From a virus, in the IMG/VR virus record IMGVR_UViG_3300025117_000132, positions 1 through 41,605 of that record: DNA of 41,605 nucleotides; one strand, given 5' to 3'. Positions within the stretch are counted from its first letter, which is position 1. Each line of letters opens with the position of its first letter. The notes beneath the pieces were generated by a model. That model did not search any database. It was not told the DNA's origin and saw only the letters and a list, made by a program, of their open reading frames with translations. Made by a program: the position numbers and the translations under genes. Below, piece after piece: positions 13,472 through 24,000 of this stretch.

Positions 13472-15383
13472 GGCTGTTAAATCCAGTTGGAACATCATGG
13501 GCGGGGCCTATCAAGGCCAGTCCCTGGATGCCAATTCCCAGGAATGTGTGAATCTGTATCTGGAAACGGATCGCGCGGGAGGGCGCACGGCTCTGATCGC
13601 CACGCCTGGATTGCAGGGGAAATTCATTCTCTACGACGCGAACGGGATTTGCCGGACGCAGGCAAAATCAGGGGCTGGGACTCTCTTGTGTAACGGAGAA
13701 TTATACGGCCAGGGATTCGCCAACGACTTCTATCTCATGGTCCGGTCCACGGGAAACGATTCGGGAGTAACGTTCAGTATCACGGGGATCGATCGCGCCG
13801 GCGCCCAGGTCACGGACTCGTTCTTAGGGTCCGATAGCGGTGTCGCTTACAGCACAGAAACGTTCTATTCCATTGTCAGCATCTCGGTCTCGGGAGCCCT
13901 GGCGGGATCCGTCACGATCGGGGCCTCGGCGCTCGCCACGCTCCCGGCCTGGTTCAGGGGCACTGAAATTCGGTGTCTCAGGGATCTCGACGGCGTGCTC
14001 TATGCCGTGATTGGGAACCTTCTGGTCTCCATCACGACCGGCGGGATCGTCACGGCCTTAAACGACCATGCGATGAATACCTGGCAAGGGATTGTTACCG
14101 CCGACGACAACGGCCGTCAGATCATGTTCTGCGACGGAACCCTGCATCTCGCGTATCTCTACGATGCCAGCGACTCGACGTGGACGCGTTTGAACGAGAG
14201 CGACTACGAGTTTTTGGGTGGGGGCAGCGTCACGTATTTCAACGGCTATTTCCTAAGTCACGAACCCGGAACCAATAAAGTGTATTTCTCAGGATTCACA
14301 GACGAGTTGTCGGACGGCCTGGTGTGGGACGCCCTGGATTACCTGGAAGCGAATTCCAACAGTTCCGATATCGTCCGGGTCCTGACCGACCGCCGTGAAC
14401 TCTGGGTATTCAAGACCGATATCACGGAGATATTTTACAGCACGGGGGATGCTGATGCGCCTTTCGCGCGGCGGCCCGGCGGTTCGCTGGATGCCGGATG
14501 CCTGGCCGTGGGGTCCCCCGTGGTAGCGGACAACTCCGTGTTCTGGCTCGCACACGACAGGACAGTGCGGAGAGCCACGGGGTACAACCCGCAGGTCATT
14601 AGCACGCCGGGCATCGCGTACCGGATCGGGCAGTACCAGGATGCGAGCGATGCTGTCGGATACTCGTATTCCCTGAACGGGCGCATCCACTACATGCTGG
14701 TTTTCCCCACGGGAGACGATACCTGGAGTTTTGAGTCAGAGGCCGGGAACTGGATACGCCGGGCTTCGTACGTCACGGATACGGATCGAGACGGGCGGTA
14801 TCGCGGGAATGCCTACACGGAGTTTAATAACTGGAACCTGGTCGCCGATTACGAGAACGGCATTATTTACGAACTGCGTTCCGATGTCTATACCGAGAAC
14901 CTGAAACGCCGGAACTGGCTGAGACGCGCGCAGGTGATTCAGAGCCAGAACAATATGATTTTCTACGGGTCACTGGAAATCGAGTTTGAATCCGGTGTTG
15001 GACGCTCCACGGGCGTGAGGCTCCAGGATGTGATGGATACCTGGAATGAAGTGCTGACTGGTGAAAGCACGGGCACGGACTACACGGGGGACGGCTCAAT
15101 CACTTTAGACGACGTGACAGCGGCTTGGGCGTTGTACCAGATCAATAGCGCCGGTCCCTGTGCCCAGCCTCGTGCGGCGCTCCGGTACTCGAATGATGGG
15201 GGCCACACCTGGGTCAGCGAAGGGTGGCGTGAGATCGGCAGAACCGGGGAATACAGCCGGGGTGTCCGGTTCGATCGCTTGGGGTCCGCGAAACACCGGG
15301 TGTTCGAGATCCACGGCGGCGATCCGGTCAAAACCGTGATACTGGGCACGACCCTGCGGGCCGAAGGAGGCCTGGACTCATGA
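13464..15383 (+). CDS. Packaged-DNA stabilisation protein, P22 gp10-like, with dockerin-like loop
   Basis: Seals the tail after packaging. The opening SWNIMGGAYQGQSLDANSQECVN-type segment (NSQECVNLYLE) and GGRTALIATPGLQ are typical of the gp10-like stabilisation family. The core shows beta-propeller-like repeats such as ELWVFKTDITEIFYSTGDAD and FARRPGGSLDAGC, the usual family landmarks. At 639 aa it is longer than P22 gp10 (472 aa). Part of the extra length is residues about 515-565, which contain a 12-residue EF-hand loop of dockerin form (DYTGDGSITLDD, 539-550) flanked by a helix VTAAWALYQI. After this the family-like C-terminus RYSNDGGHTWVSEGW resumes, so the loop looks inserted. It overlaps both neighbours. 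Confidence 0.85.
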   Translation: MARAVKSSWNIMGGAYQGQSLDANSQECVNLYLETDRAGGRTALIATPGLQGKFILYDANGICRTQAKSGAGTLLCNGELYGQGFANDFYLMVRSTGNDSGVTFSITGIDRAGAQVTDSFLGSDSGVAYSTETFYSIVSISVSGALAGSVTIGASALATLPAWFRGTEIRCLRDLDGVLYAVIGNLLVSITTGGIVTALNDHAMNTWQGIVTADDNGRQIMFCDGTLHLAYLYDASDSTWTRLNESDYEFLGGGSVTYFNGYFLSHEPGTNKVYFSGFTDELSDGLVWDALDYLEANSNSSDIVRVLTDRRELWVFKTDITEIFYSTGDADAPFARRPGGSLDAGCLAVGSPVVADNSVFWLAHDRTVRRATGYNPQVISTPGIAYRIGQYQDASDAVGYSYSLNGRIHYMLVFPTGDDTWSFESEAGNWIRRASYVTDTDRDGRYRGNAYTEFNNWNLVADYENGIIYELRSDVYTENLKRRNWLRRAQVIQSQNNMIFYGSLEIEFESGVGRSTGVRLQDVMDTWNEVLTGESTGTDYTGDGSITLDDVTAAWALYQINSAGPCAQPRAALRYSNDGGHTWVSEGWREIGRTGEYSRGVRFDRLGSAKHRVFEIHGGDPVKTVILGTTLRAEGGLDS

Positions 15384-15985
15384 GCGCTCCTCTACCGTCC
15401 GTTCCGAATACGCCAGAGATGTTCGACGACAAAGGCCAGATGGTTCCGACCTGGCGCGGATTCTTTGATACCTGGCGCTCGGTTCTGAACCCTATTTACG
15501 ATGCGGTCCAGGCGCATTCCGGGAGTATCAGCGACCTGGATTCACTCCTGGGGTCCGTGAAACCCATGCCCGGCGGCGATATCGTGGGGACCACCGACGT
15601 GCAGACCGTCACGAACAAGACGATACAAGACTCCACGATTGACGCCTCGAACGCGATTGATCTTGGTGAAGGGATTACGGTAGTTAATCCTGATGTGCGA
15701 TGGAACTACGCATCGCATACCTATACGGCATCGCCCGAGACGTGGACGCTATCTGATACGGAATCGAGTGCCCTATTGCTACTGATTCCCATCGCACTTG
15801 CCGGGGCTAAAATCGTGGCTCCGTATGAAGAAGGACGTGTCTATATCGTGACTAATAATGGTGCCAATGATGTGTGGTTCTGGACCACGGCTGCCCAGAC
15901 TGCCCACGTGGTCGTGACGGCGGGTACCAGTATTATTATCTATCATAATGCCACGGCTTATGCCGCTGCGACCGGTACATTCTAA
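15380..15985 (+). CDS. Tail needle/fibre-like structural protein
   Basis: A 201-aa protein directly after the gp10-like gene. It has an N-terminal segment (FDDKGQMVPTWRGFFDTWRSV) often seen at the start of phage fibre or neck proteins. A short trimer-like stretch follows, TVTNKTIQDSTIDASNAIDL, typical of repetitive shaft sequence. The C-terminal domain is beta-rich (PYEEGRVYIVTNNGANDVWF). In P22-type order this is the needle slot. The C-terminal domain could be a capping knob. It has ATGA-type overlaps at both ends. The fibre/needle role is inferred. Confidence 0.6.
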   Translation: MSAPLPSVPNTPEMFDDKGQMVPTWRGFFDTWRSVLNPIYDAVQAHSGSISDLDSLLGSVKPMPGGDIVGTTDVQTVTNKTIQDSTIDASNAIDLGEGITVVNPDVRWNYASHTYTASPETWTLSDTESSALLLLIPIALAGAKIVAPYEEGRVYIVTNNGANDVWFWTTAAQTAHVVVTAGTSIIIYHNATAYAAATGTF

Positions 15986-16458
15986 TGAACGAAGAACGCT
16001 TGAACGAGATAGCCAGGGAGTTAATGCCGTTGCTCAAGAACGATGCCTGGGCGGTACGGTTCTGCGTGCAGTGGATCCGGGTCTGCCAGTTCTGGGACGA
16101 TCTCATTGATAAGGACTGTCCATTCGATAACGCCAGGATTCATCTGTGCATGGAAACGGCGGTTCTGGATATCCCCGAGAATCCATTCTTCCAAGCCCAC
16201 GCCCTGCAACTGCTACCGATGATGCGGAACGCCGTGTTGTGCTGGAAAGACAGCAACGATATGGAGCGCCGGGACTCGGAACACGCGCGGGTCCTCGCAT
16301 TCGGACTCCGATCCGCGTACACGGAGATACTGAACTATGTGGCGTATCTTGTAGGCGGCATGGACTGGGCCGAAAAAGTGGGACCGGCTCTACGGCTTTT
16401 GAACGACGAAACGATCCAGGATTACTGGGAGGATCACGACGATGTGCTTCAACGATAA
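15985..16458 (+). CDS. Helical hypothetical protein in ejection region
   Basis: A 157-aa, almost wholly helical acidic protein rich in Trp, Leu and Asp (for example WAVRFCVQWIRVCQFWDDLI and LQLLPMMRNAVLCWKDSND). Several Cys occur without a metal-binding spacing. I have seen similar unnamed proteins beside phage ejection genes, but cannot assign a role. The DDLIDKD string resembles a prenyl-synthase DDxxD, but nothing else of that fold is present. It starts one base into the previous stop (TAATG) and overlaps the next gene by 17 bases. Confidence 0.6.
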   Translation: MNEERLNEIARELMPLLKNDAWAVRFCVQWIRVCQFWDDLIDKDCPFDNARIHLCMETAVLDIPENPFFQAHALQLLPMMRNAVLCWKDSNDMERRDSEHARVLAFGLRSAYTEILNYVAYLVGGMDWAEKVGPALRLLNDETIQDYWEDHDDVLQR

Positions 16459-17101
16459 TACCGCTAAGGCGGCTGGAAAAGCCAAAAAAGAATATAAAAA
16501 AGCCATGGAGGAAATTCGTGGCTGGCTCTCCCCCTTCGTGACCGGTGGTCAAGCAGGATTCGAGGAGTTCGTGCGCCGGGCCTTTGCCGGTCCCGGAGAA
16601 TTCACGGCATCGCCGGGATACGAATGGGCCAAGAAAGAGGCTCTGGATTCCCTGAACGCCAAGGCGTACGCCAGCGGTACCGGGGGCGGCGCGCTCCAGA
16701 AATCACGGATGCGGTACGCTGAAGGGCTGGCTAGCCAGGAATACGGGAATTGGTTGAACGAACATTATGCGTCTTTAAATCCTTTCATGCAGATATCGCA
16801 GATCGGCCTCAATGCCGCGAACCAACTCAGCGGGTTTCGGCAGAACACGGCACAGGGCGTGGCCAACATGCTCCTGACCCAGGGGCAGGCGAAGGACGCG
16901 AATACGATGGGTTGGCTGAATACCGGGATAGGTCTTGCAGGGCTGGGTCTTGGAGTTGCCGGACTTGCCAAAGCCGCTCCGGCAGCCGCCGCTACGACTA
17001 CGGGCGGTGGGTTGAATAGTGCTTTTGCGCTTCCGGCCAATAGCGGGATATCGAACTTCACGCCACAGTTTTCACAGAATATCGGCCCCTCATTATTCTA
17101 A
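16442..17101 (+). CDS. DNA ejection (internal virion) protein
   Basis: A 219-aa protein resembling P22-like ejection proteins. An N-terminal Lys-rich helix (KAKKEYKKAMEEIRGW) is followed by the conserved-looking stretch EFTASPGYEWAKKEALDSLN and GALQKSRMRYAEGLASQEY. The C-terminal third is hydrophobic and Gly/Ala-rich (GWLNTGIGLAGLGLGVAGLA), as needed for passage into or across the membrane. Its place before two larger internal proteins supports the call. The start at ATG 16442 lies within the previous gene (17-base overlap). Confidence 0.75.
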   Translation: MCFNDNTAKAAGKAKKEYKKAMEEIRGWLSPFVTGGQAGFEEFVRRAFAGPGEFTASPGYEWAKKEALDSLNAKAYASGTGGGALQKSRMRYAEGLASQEYGNWLNEHYASLNPFMQISQIGLNAANQLSGFRQNTAQGVANMLLTQGQAKDANTMGWLNTGIGLAGLGLGVAGLAKAAPAAAATTTGGGLNSAFALPANSGISNFTPQFSQNIGPSLF

Positions 17102-17113
17102 CAGGAGTCCATC

Positions 17114-18031
17114 ATGCCTCAGTATTTTACAGGATTATCGCCAGAGCAATACACGGCCCCACTCTCCGCGTACGTCGAGGGGCGCAAGGCGCGGCAGGAT
17201 ATTCGTCTCGGTGAGAACCGCGTGAAATTAAGCGACTTGACCACCAAGTGGATGGAGGAGGACCGGCCCTACGAGGTCGAGAAGCTGAAGCGGGATAAAA
17301 CGCTTGGGGATCAGCAAGTCACACTCGGCGGGCTCGGCTTGAAACAAGCCGGGCGTGAAGAAGAAATCGGTGCCTCCACGTTCGAGAAGCAGAAAGAATA
17401 CGCGATCAATCTCCTGGAATCCCGGCTATCGAAACTCAATACCGATCAGAAAGCCGAAACCATTGCCATGTACGGAGACGCTGCCGGAATGTTGCAGAAA
17501 GCCTTGCCGTACATGGAAAAACTCGAACAGTACAATAATTTTGTGGACAAGATCAATGGTTTTATCGGCGACACGGGATTACCGACGTTTCAGAACTTCT
17601 CGGGGACACCCGAGGAATTTCCAACATTCAGAGACAGTCAGAATAAATTGATCTCCGAGGTTGGAGCACAGTTTCAGAAGTACGTGAAGCAGACCGACTA
17701 CATGACCGGGGCTTTGAAGACTCGGGAGGCGAATAAGACGGCGGAGATGAAGAAGCGTGGGGGCCAGGGCTCAGCGCCGAAAGCAGAAGACACGGTCAAG
17801 CAGCCGACCGTGAGCGAGCGGGCTTCGGCGCTCAGGCTGGCGAAGGATGAACTGACTCTCGATCCGCAGGTTCTACCCACAAAGGAAGATATCGAACGTC
17901 GCGCCCTCGAAATTCTTCAGGACCGATACCCGAATTGGAACCCCAAGGGCGTTCGGGTTGGCGGCAAAACGGAAGAACAACAATTGGCCGATGAGGATTG
18001 GCGCACCTGGAAAAAGCCACGGGGTATGTAA
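17114..18031 (+). CDS. Probable internal virion protein, coiled coil
   Basis: A 305-aa charged, helical protein with CAGGAG eight bases before its ATG. Residues 35-75 and 85-150 look like coiled coil (EKLKRDKTLGDQQVTL, ESRLSKLNTDQKAETIAMYG). A Lys/Ser-rich linker near residue 210 follows (MKKRGGQGSAPKAED), then a compact C-terminal helical part (ERRALEILQDRYPNWNP). No enzyme motif is seen. It lies between the ejection protein and the giant polyvalent protein and overlaps the latter by one base (TAATG). It is most likely the second ejection protein; this is inferred from position. Confidence 0.65.
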   Translation: MPQYFTGLSPEQYTAPLSAYVEGRKARQDIRLGENRVKLSDLTTKWMEEDRPYEVEKLKRDKTLGDQQVTLGGLGLKQAGREEEIGASTFEKQKEYAINLLESRLSKLNTDQKAETIAMYGDAAGMLQKALPYMEKLEQYNNFVDKINGFIGDTGLPTFQNFSGTPEEFPTFRDSQNKLISEVGAQFQKYVKQTDYMTGALKTREANKTAEMKKRGGQGSAPKAEDTVKQPTVSERASALRLAKDELTLDPQVLPTKEDIERRALEILQDRYPNWNPKGVRVGGKTEEQQLADEDWRTWKKPRGM

Positions 18032-21000
18032 TGCCTATTCAAGCTTATAAAAACTGGATGCTCGATCCTGAGTACCAACAACTCTCGATCAAAGAGCAGC
18101 GTCGTATTCTCGAAAACTATTTTAACGGCAAAATAGTTGACGATGAGTTTCGCTCATTACCAGAAAACGAGCAGATAGCAATACGCAATAATTTTCTTAA
18201 AGATCATTTTACACCAGACATTGAGAAGCGTCTTGGTATTGAAATACGCGAACCAATTAACACAAAGCCTAAAGACGCATCGGGACAAGGTGTTGTTGAA
18301 AACCTTGCTGCTGGGTTCATGCAAGGCGTAAAAGCGCCTACCGCTAGTGTTGTCGGTTTGTTTGATCCTGAAGTTGGCGCTGAGATGCAGCGTGACATCC
18401 AGGAACAGCATCCGTCTGAAGGTGCGGCTGGATTTGTTGGGCAATCCTTGGGTAGTGTTGTTCCATCGGTTTTGGCTTTACCTGCCGGTCCTGCTGCTGC
18501 GGCGGCTGGCCTTGCCGGTTACTACGGTGCGAGTGGTGCTGGTGAAGAACGCATCAAGGCATCTGAGGCGCGTAAAGCCGGAGAGGATATTCCGACAGAG
18601 CAAGAGTTTAAGGCTGCTATTGGAAACGCTTTAATTCAGGGCGGTGGAGAAGCCGCCATGGGTGCGGCCTATGCTAAACTGTTTGGTGCCGGCGGAAAAC
18701 TAACTGGTAAGTTATTACCACGAACGGCGAAGGGTGCCGGTTTAGGTGCAGTGGTTGAGGGTGGGGAGGAATCTATACAACAGACTGCGCAGAATGTTTT
18801 AGAACGCGAGACTGGCATTGATCCTGACCGTGGAGCGTTTGAAGACGTTCCAGAATCATTCCTGGGTGGTGCAATAGGCGGTGGTTTTCTGGGCGGTGCG
18901 GGTGGTGTCTTGACGCCACAACGCCAAGTTGAGGATGTGCAGCAGGATACTGCACAAGGTATGGAGTTTGCTCCAGTCGGCGTCACGGCAGAGGATATGC
19001 TATCCGGCATGGAGAACGCGACGGACGCTGATTTGCAGCAGGCACTCGGTCGCGCCCATGAAGCACTCGGGCAAGACCAAGACAACCAGGAAAAGAGAAA
19101 AGCGTTCATTGCCATCAAGCGGGAGATCGAGCGGCGGAACCAGCCACCCCAGCCAGATGTGTTACGAAACCAAGCCAACGATCTTCGCGTGCAACTGGTT
19201 AAGGAACCGGACGAGCAGAAACGCGCCGGGCTACTGGATCAACTGACCAAGGTGGAACAGAAACTCCAGGCGTCCGGGGTGCAGCGCACGGGCATCGGGA
19301 CTCCATTGCAGACGCCGGAGACGGTGAAACCAGATACTCGCCCGTCAGCGACCAGTGAACTGGATGTGTTGCGCCAGGAAAGCGAGCGTCTGAATACCGA
19401 ACTGGAGGACAGCCACAAGCGCTCTCGGGGGCTGCAGGAAAAAATCGCCGGGACGACCAACGATCACACCAAGCGCATAATCCTGATCGAGCAGCTGGCG
19501 GCTGAGGTCCAGGAATATAAAAGTAAACTCGCACGCCAGGCCGGAATCGAGCTTCGTGCCGGGGAACTCCGTGCTGCCGCAGCACGCAAACAGCTTCCCG
19601 CGCCACCGGAACCAGCGTTGCAATCCGCAGTCGATCCGAATCTGATTACTCCCACTCGCGGCTCCATGGCCGAATCCCAGGTCGAGGCCGGGATGGTCGA
19701 AAATCCCTTGGAGCGTGGCGGCGTCGAGGCCTCGACGGCCAGGGCCAGGCAACAGCGCACCGTGAGCCAGCCTTCAGCACCAGCCCTGGAAGCTATCGAT
19801 CTCGCAACTGATTACGGTGTCCGGGCCGAGACGGAAGCCAAGATTAACTCAATGCCGCGCAAGGAACTGAACGCTCTGGCGAAGTCGTTGGGCGTTGATT
19901 CTAAAGGGAACGTCGGCGAGTTACGCCAGCGGTTACTCAAACGCGGCGTCGATCCGGCAGTCCTTGGAATTGACCGCGACGCAATCCGACAGAAGGTCGA
20001 GGATGCGTTAAACAACCGCAAACCGCCTCCACCGCCCGCAGGACCCGCTGGCCCATCCGGCCCGGCTCCGACGAAGCCAAAGGGACCGGCACCGGTTAGT
20101 CCGAGTCCACAAGGCACGCTTAATGATGCAAAATCCGCATTAGAGCAATCCGATCTACAGCGTACAGGTATATCAAATATCAGCGGTTCAGAATACTTTG
20201 CAGTTGATCGTGATTATGCTGATAGGCCAGATTACCCAAGGTTACGTGTCTCAGATCATGCGACGACCGGACGAGGCCAATCTGCCGCTATTGAAGTTGG
20301 CGACCATCAAGATGCCGATTTTGGATTAAACGAGATACCCCAGGCAATAGAGCGGTTAAAACAACTCCATGAACAATGGCGGGAGGAAAATGGATTCAAT
20401 GAAGAGAAGGATGATGTAACAACGAATCATATTGAGGATGGAGAAACTCAGGGTACCAAGCGCGTATTAGTCAAGGATTCCGATGGCAAGGTTTTAGGTG
20501 AGCGCATCGTGGTAGTTAATGGCATTCCACTCAGTAAGCGTGATGCTCTGTATAAAAACGCACTACGAGAAATCAATCAGGAGATCAAATCTAAAACGCC
20601 AGTAACCCAGGAGACGATCAATGATACGCAAAACCAAGAGGGGGTACGTGGTGCAGTCCCGCGAGGGCAAGAACCTGGGAGGTCCGTACAAGACCAGGGA
20701 CCAAGCCGAGAAGCGCCTGCGCCAAGTGGAGTACTTCAAGCACCGGGACAAGGGGAAGTAGGCGAAGGCACCGTTTCCCGTACGCCCGAGACGACGCAAC
20801 GTAAACCTCGTGCGACCAAGCCGGGGAAGCCCCTGCACGACATGAAGTTTAGTACGTGGTTAGCCGACGCTCTTTACAGGATTACTGGCAAGAGAGGGTC
20901 CAAGATCGGTCTTCCGGCTCCTAATGTTCTTGGCAGCCACGAGTTTTGGGCGCACACAGATATCCTCGACCGATACAAACACAACGACGCAAACGCACGG

Positions 21001-24000
21001 AATAGGCGTAAGGGCGAGTTGTTTATCTCCCCAGCCAGAATCAGGGAATTCACAGGACTGTCGCCATCCCAAGCCAAGCGTAACGGCGATGTTGACATCC
21101 AGCGTATCTATGATGAGTTTCGCGCCGACTTCCCCGGATTCTTCCCCAATGTCGAATCCGAACAAAATTATGGAACGGATTACGAACGGGAAGCCATTAA
21201 GGCGTTCATGGACATCCTGAAGTCCAGTGCTCCGACAATACTTGACGCCGCCAAACAAAATCGTGTTACTATCCTGGATGAATCCATGCTGGCCGATGAG
21301 TTGCTTGCGAAGCACCAGTCGGAAGAGGAAGCAGAGTTTGAAGCGTGGCTCGATGAACACCCCGAAGCGCGCAAGAGGATTGAAGATGAAAAAGCCAAGC
21401 GATCGAGAGCTGAGAGTTTATCTGAGGAAGAAGCAGCTAAAGAAGGAGCTATTAACGAAGCTCTTGAAGCACTTCAATCAGAGGGGTATCCAGCCGACGC
21501 GATCGACAGAGACACGGTAGAGATTCTCGTTGACTACGGATACACGACGGATGAAATATTTGAGTCCTTTGCGCGGGATCAAGGAGAACTCGATGCAAGT
21601 CTTAATCCCGATGAATTTGAGGACGCTTTCTCACAAGCCGTCGATGCCTTTCTCGAAGAAAAGGCAAGCCCGAAGCCCGTAAAACCACAGCAAGAAACGC
21701 CTGAGCATCTTGAGCCTCCCGATGCTAAGGGGAATCAACAAAGTACGTTTGTGGATTACGAGGAGGACGATAAGGGACTTCTCGGCGGGCTCTTCTCCCG
21801 CACCAAGCCCGTGGCCGCTGAAACGATCCTCCAGGAAGCCAAGGATACGCTGGGCACGACGGAGAAACTGACCGAAGCCGGATTTGTGCTGCCTGACGGG
21901 ACGCTGATTGTTGTGCCCCAGCGGGGCGGTAAAAAATCGTGGTACACCGCAGGGCATAAATGGATTGCCAGTTTGATACCGAGTCTTCAGGACCGCGTAT
22001 CGGCACTCACCGACTTCATGGAAGCCGGGGCTATTCGTATCGACTATCAGCCCGGCGGCGGGAGTACGATCGAGATCAGGGGCGTGCCGACCGCCAAGCA
22101 ACAAGCGGTTCTGACGCGCATGATCGAGGGCTCCAAGGGTGCCATCCCGGTTGATATGATCCGCACGCTCCCTGACGGGTCTCTGGATATGTATAGCGGC
22201 TGGTATACCGATTCCAAGACACTGGCTGCCGACGCCAAGAGTTTCGCATCCGGGCGCTTGAAGATGACCGGGAGTTTGATTCAGCAATTCCACCAGTCTG
22301 ACGGGACGCACTGGGCCGGGCGGCGGAACAAAGTTCAGGGCATGGGTGTACTGAAGACTGCGCGTGCCGTTGCCCCGCTTGGTTACGAGCTGGAGGTTGT
22401 GAAAACGATTAACGATCTGCCTCCCAGGATGCGGAAGCGTGCTGCGAAACTATCGAGGGATGGCTTCAATATCGAGGGCGCTTACGATCCCGAGACTGGC
22501 GTAGCCTACTTGGTCGCTTCTAACATTTCGAGTGCCAAGCGTGCGGTGGAAGTGGCTCTGCACGAGAGCATTGGTCACGGTGGTTTGCGTGGGGCATTGC
22601 GTGGGAAACTGAATACATTTTTGTCGCGCATGGCGTTGAGTAAAGAGTATCGTGATAAGATCAAATCGCTGTCGAAGGAACTCAAGATTGACCGTCTGGA
22701 AGCGGCAGAGGAGTTTTTTGCCAAGAGCGTTGAAGACGGGACGATTGACCAGTCATGGTGGAGCAAGTTTGTAGGGGCTTTCCGTGCTGCACTGAGGGGT
22801 ATCGGGATTGAGTTAGAGTTTACGTCTCAGGACCTGAAGCGTCTGGTCCGCATGGCTCACAAGGCGGCGCAGCTACGGGGGGATACTCGTACCAGTGGTG
22901 CGAGATTTAGCGCCACGAAGCCAGCGACGGAGTACGATCGTCTGTATAACGGCCTGCTGGAGGGTGGCGCGACGCCTGATGAAGCCGCACGCTGGGTTGA
23001 GGAGATGGGCGTTACCAAAGACACCCCGCTCAGCAAACCGGCAGAGGCGACGGAGACAACGGGATTTTCAATACCGGAACAAACGGCGTTACAAAAACTT
23101 GGGCAGACGTTTTGGAATAAGTTTAATCGCCTAGAGCAAATTCAAGACATCATTGGCAAGGTCGCAGAAGATCAAGATGCCGTGATGGCTAATGAGTTAT
23201 TGCCTGGGCGTTCCGGCAATGAAATCCTCGACTTTAGCAAGAAAGTTATCGACCCGATTCTGAAGCGTCTCGCGCACGCTAAACTAACACTCGATGATCT
23301 AGGCGTATTTCTCTATGCCAAGCACGCCAAGGAACGCAACGAGCACATTGAACGTAAATGGGCTGATATTGAAAAGATTCCCAAGAAGTACCGTGAAATC
23401 ATTGATGTCATACGGACTCAGGGTTCTGGTATGACCAATGAGGAAGCTCAGGCCATTCTTGACCTGTATAAAGATGACAAGGTTATACAGGAGTTAGCTA
23501 AAGAGGTTTGGGCCTACGAGCAAAAGAATAGGGATCGTCGTCTGGATGCCGGATTGTTGACGGAAGAAGAACACCATGTTTTGAGTACGATGTTCGATTT
23601 TTACGTTCCGCTCAAGCGGGACAAAAACGGCAAGAGTCGTATGCGTACCGGAAAGGGATTGTCGGTTTCCGGTCCCGAGATCATTCAAGCGTGGGGGCGC
23701 ACGACACCGGCACAGAATCCATTCGTGCAATCAACGCTCGATACTGTTGAAGCCATTGTCCGGTCTGAGAAGAATCAGGCCATCGAATCGCTTGCAAAAT
23801 TGATCGAAGCGAATCCTAACGAAGATTTATGGACGATCCACGAGCAGAAGTATATCCCATATTACAATGAGGGTGGCGAGTTTCAGGGTACGCACCCATC
23901 GCACATTATCAATGAGAATCAAGATGTTGAATTTAAGCGGAATGGCAAGCAGTTTATCATCAAAATTCACGACGAAGCGTTGGTACGTGCATACAAAAAT

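Noticed and set aside
12818-13498. Minus-strand ORF (226 aa) opposite the gp4-like gene
   Set aside because: Shadow of a GC-rich coding frame; no motif.
15985-16458. DDLID string as a prenyl-synthase active site
   Set aside because: Only one such motif, protein half the usual length, and none of the other conserved regions are present.
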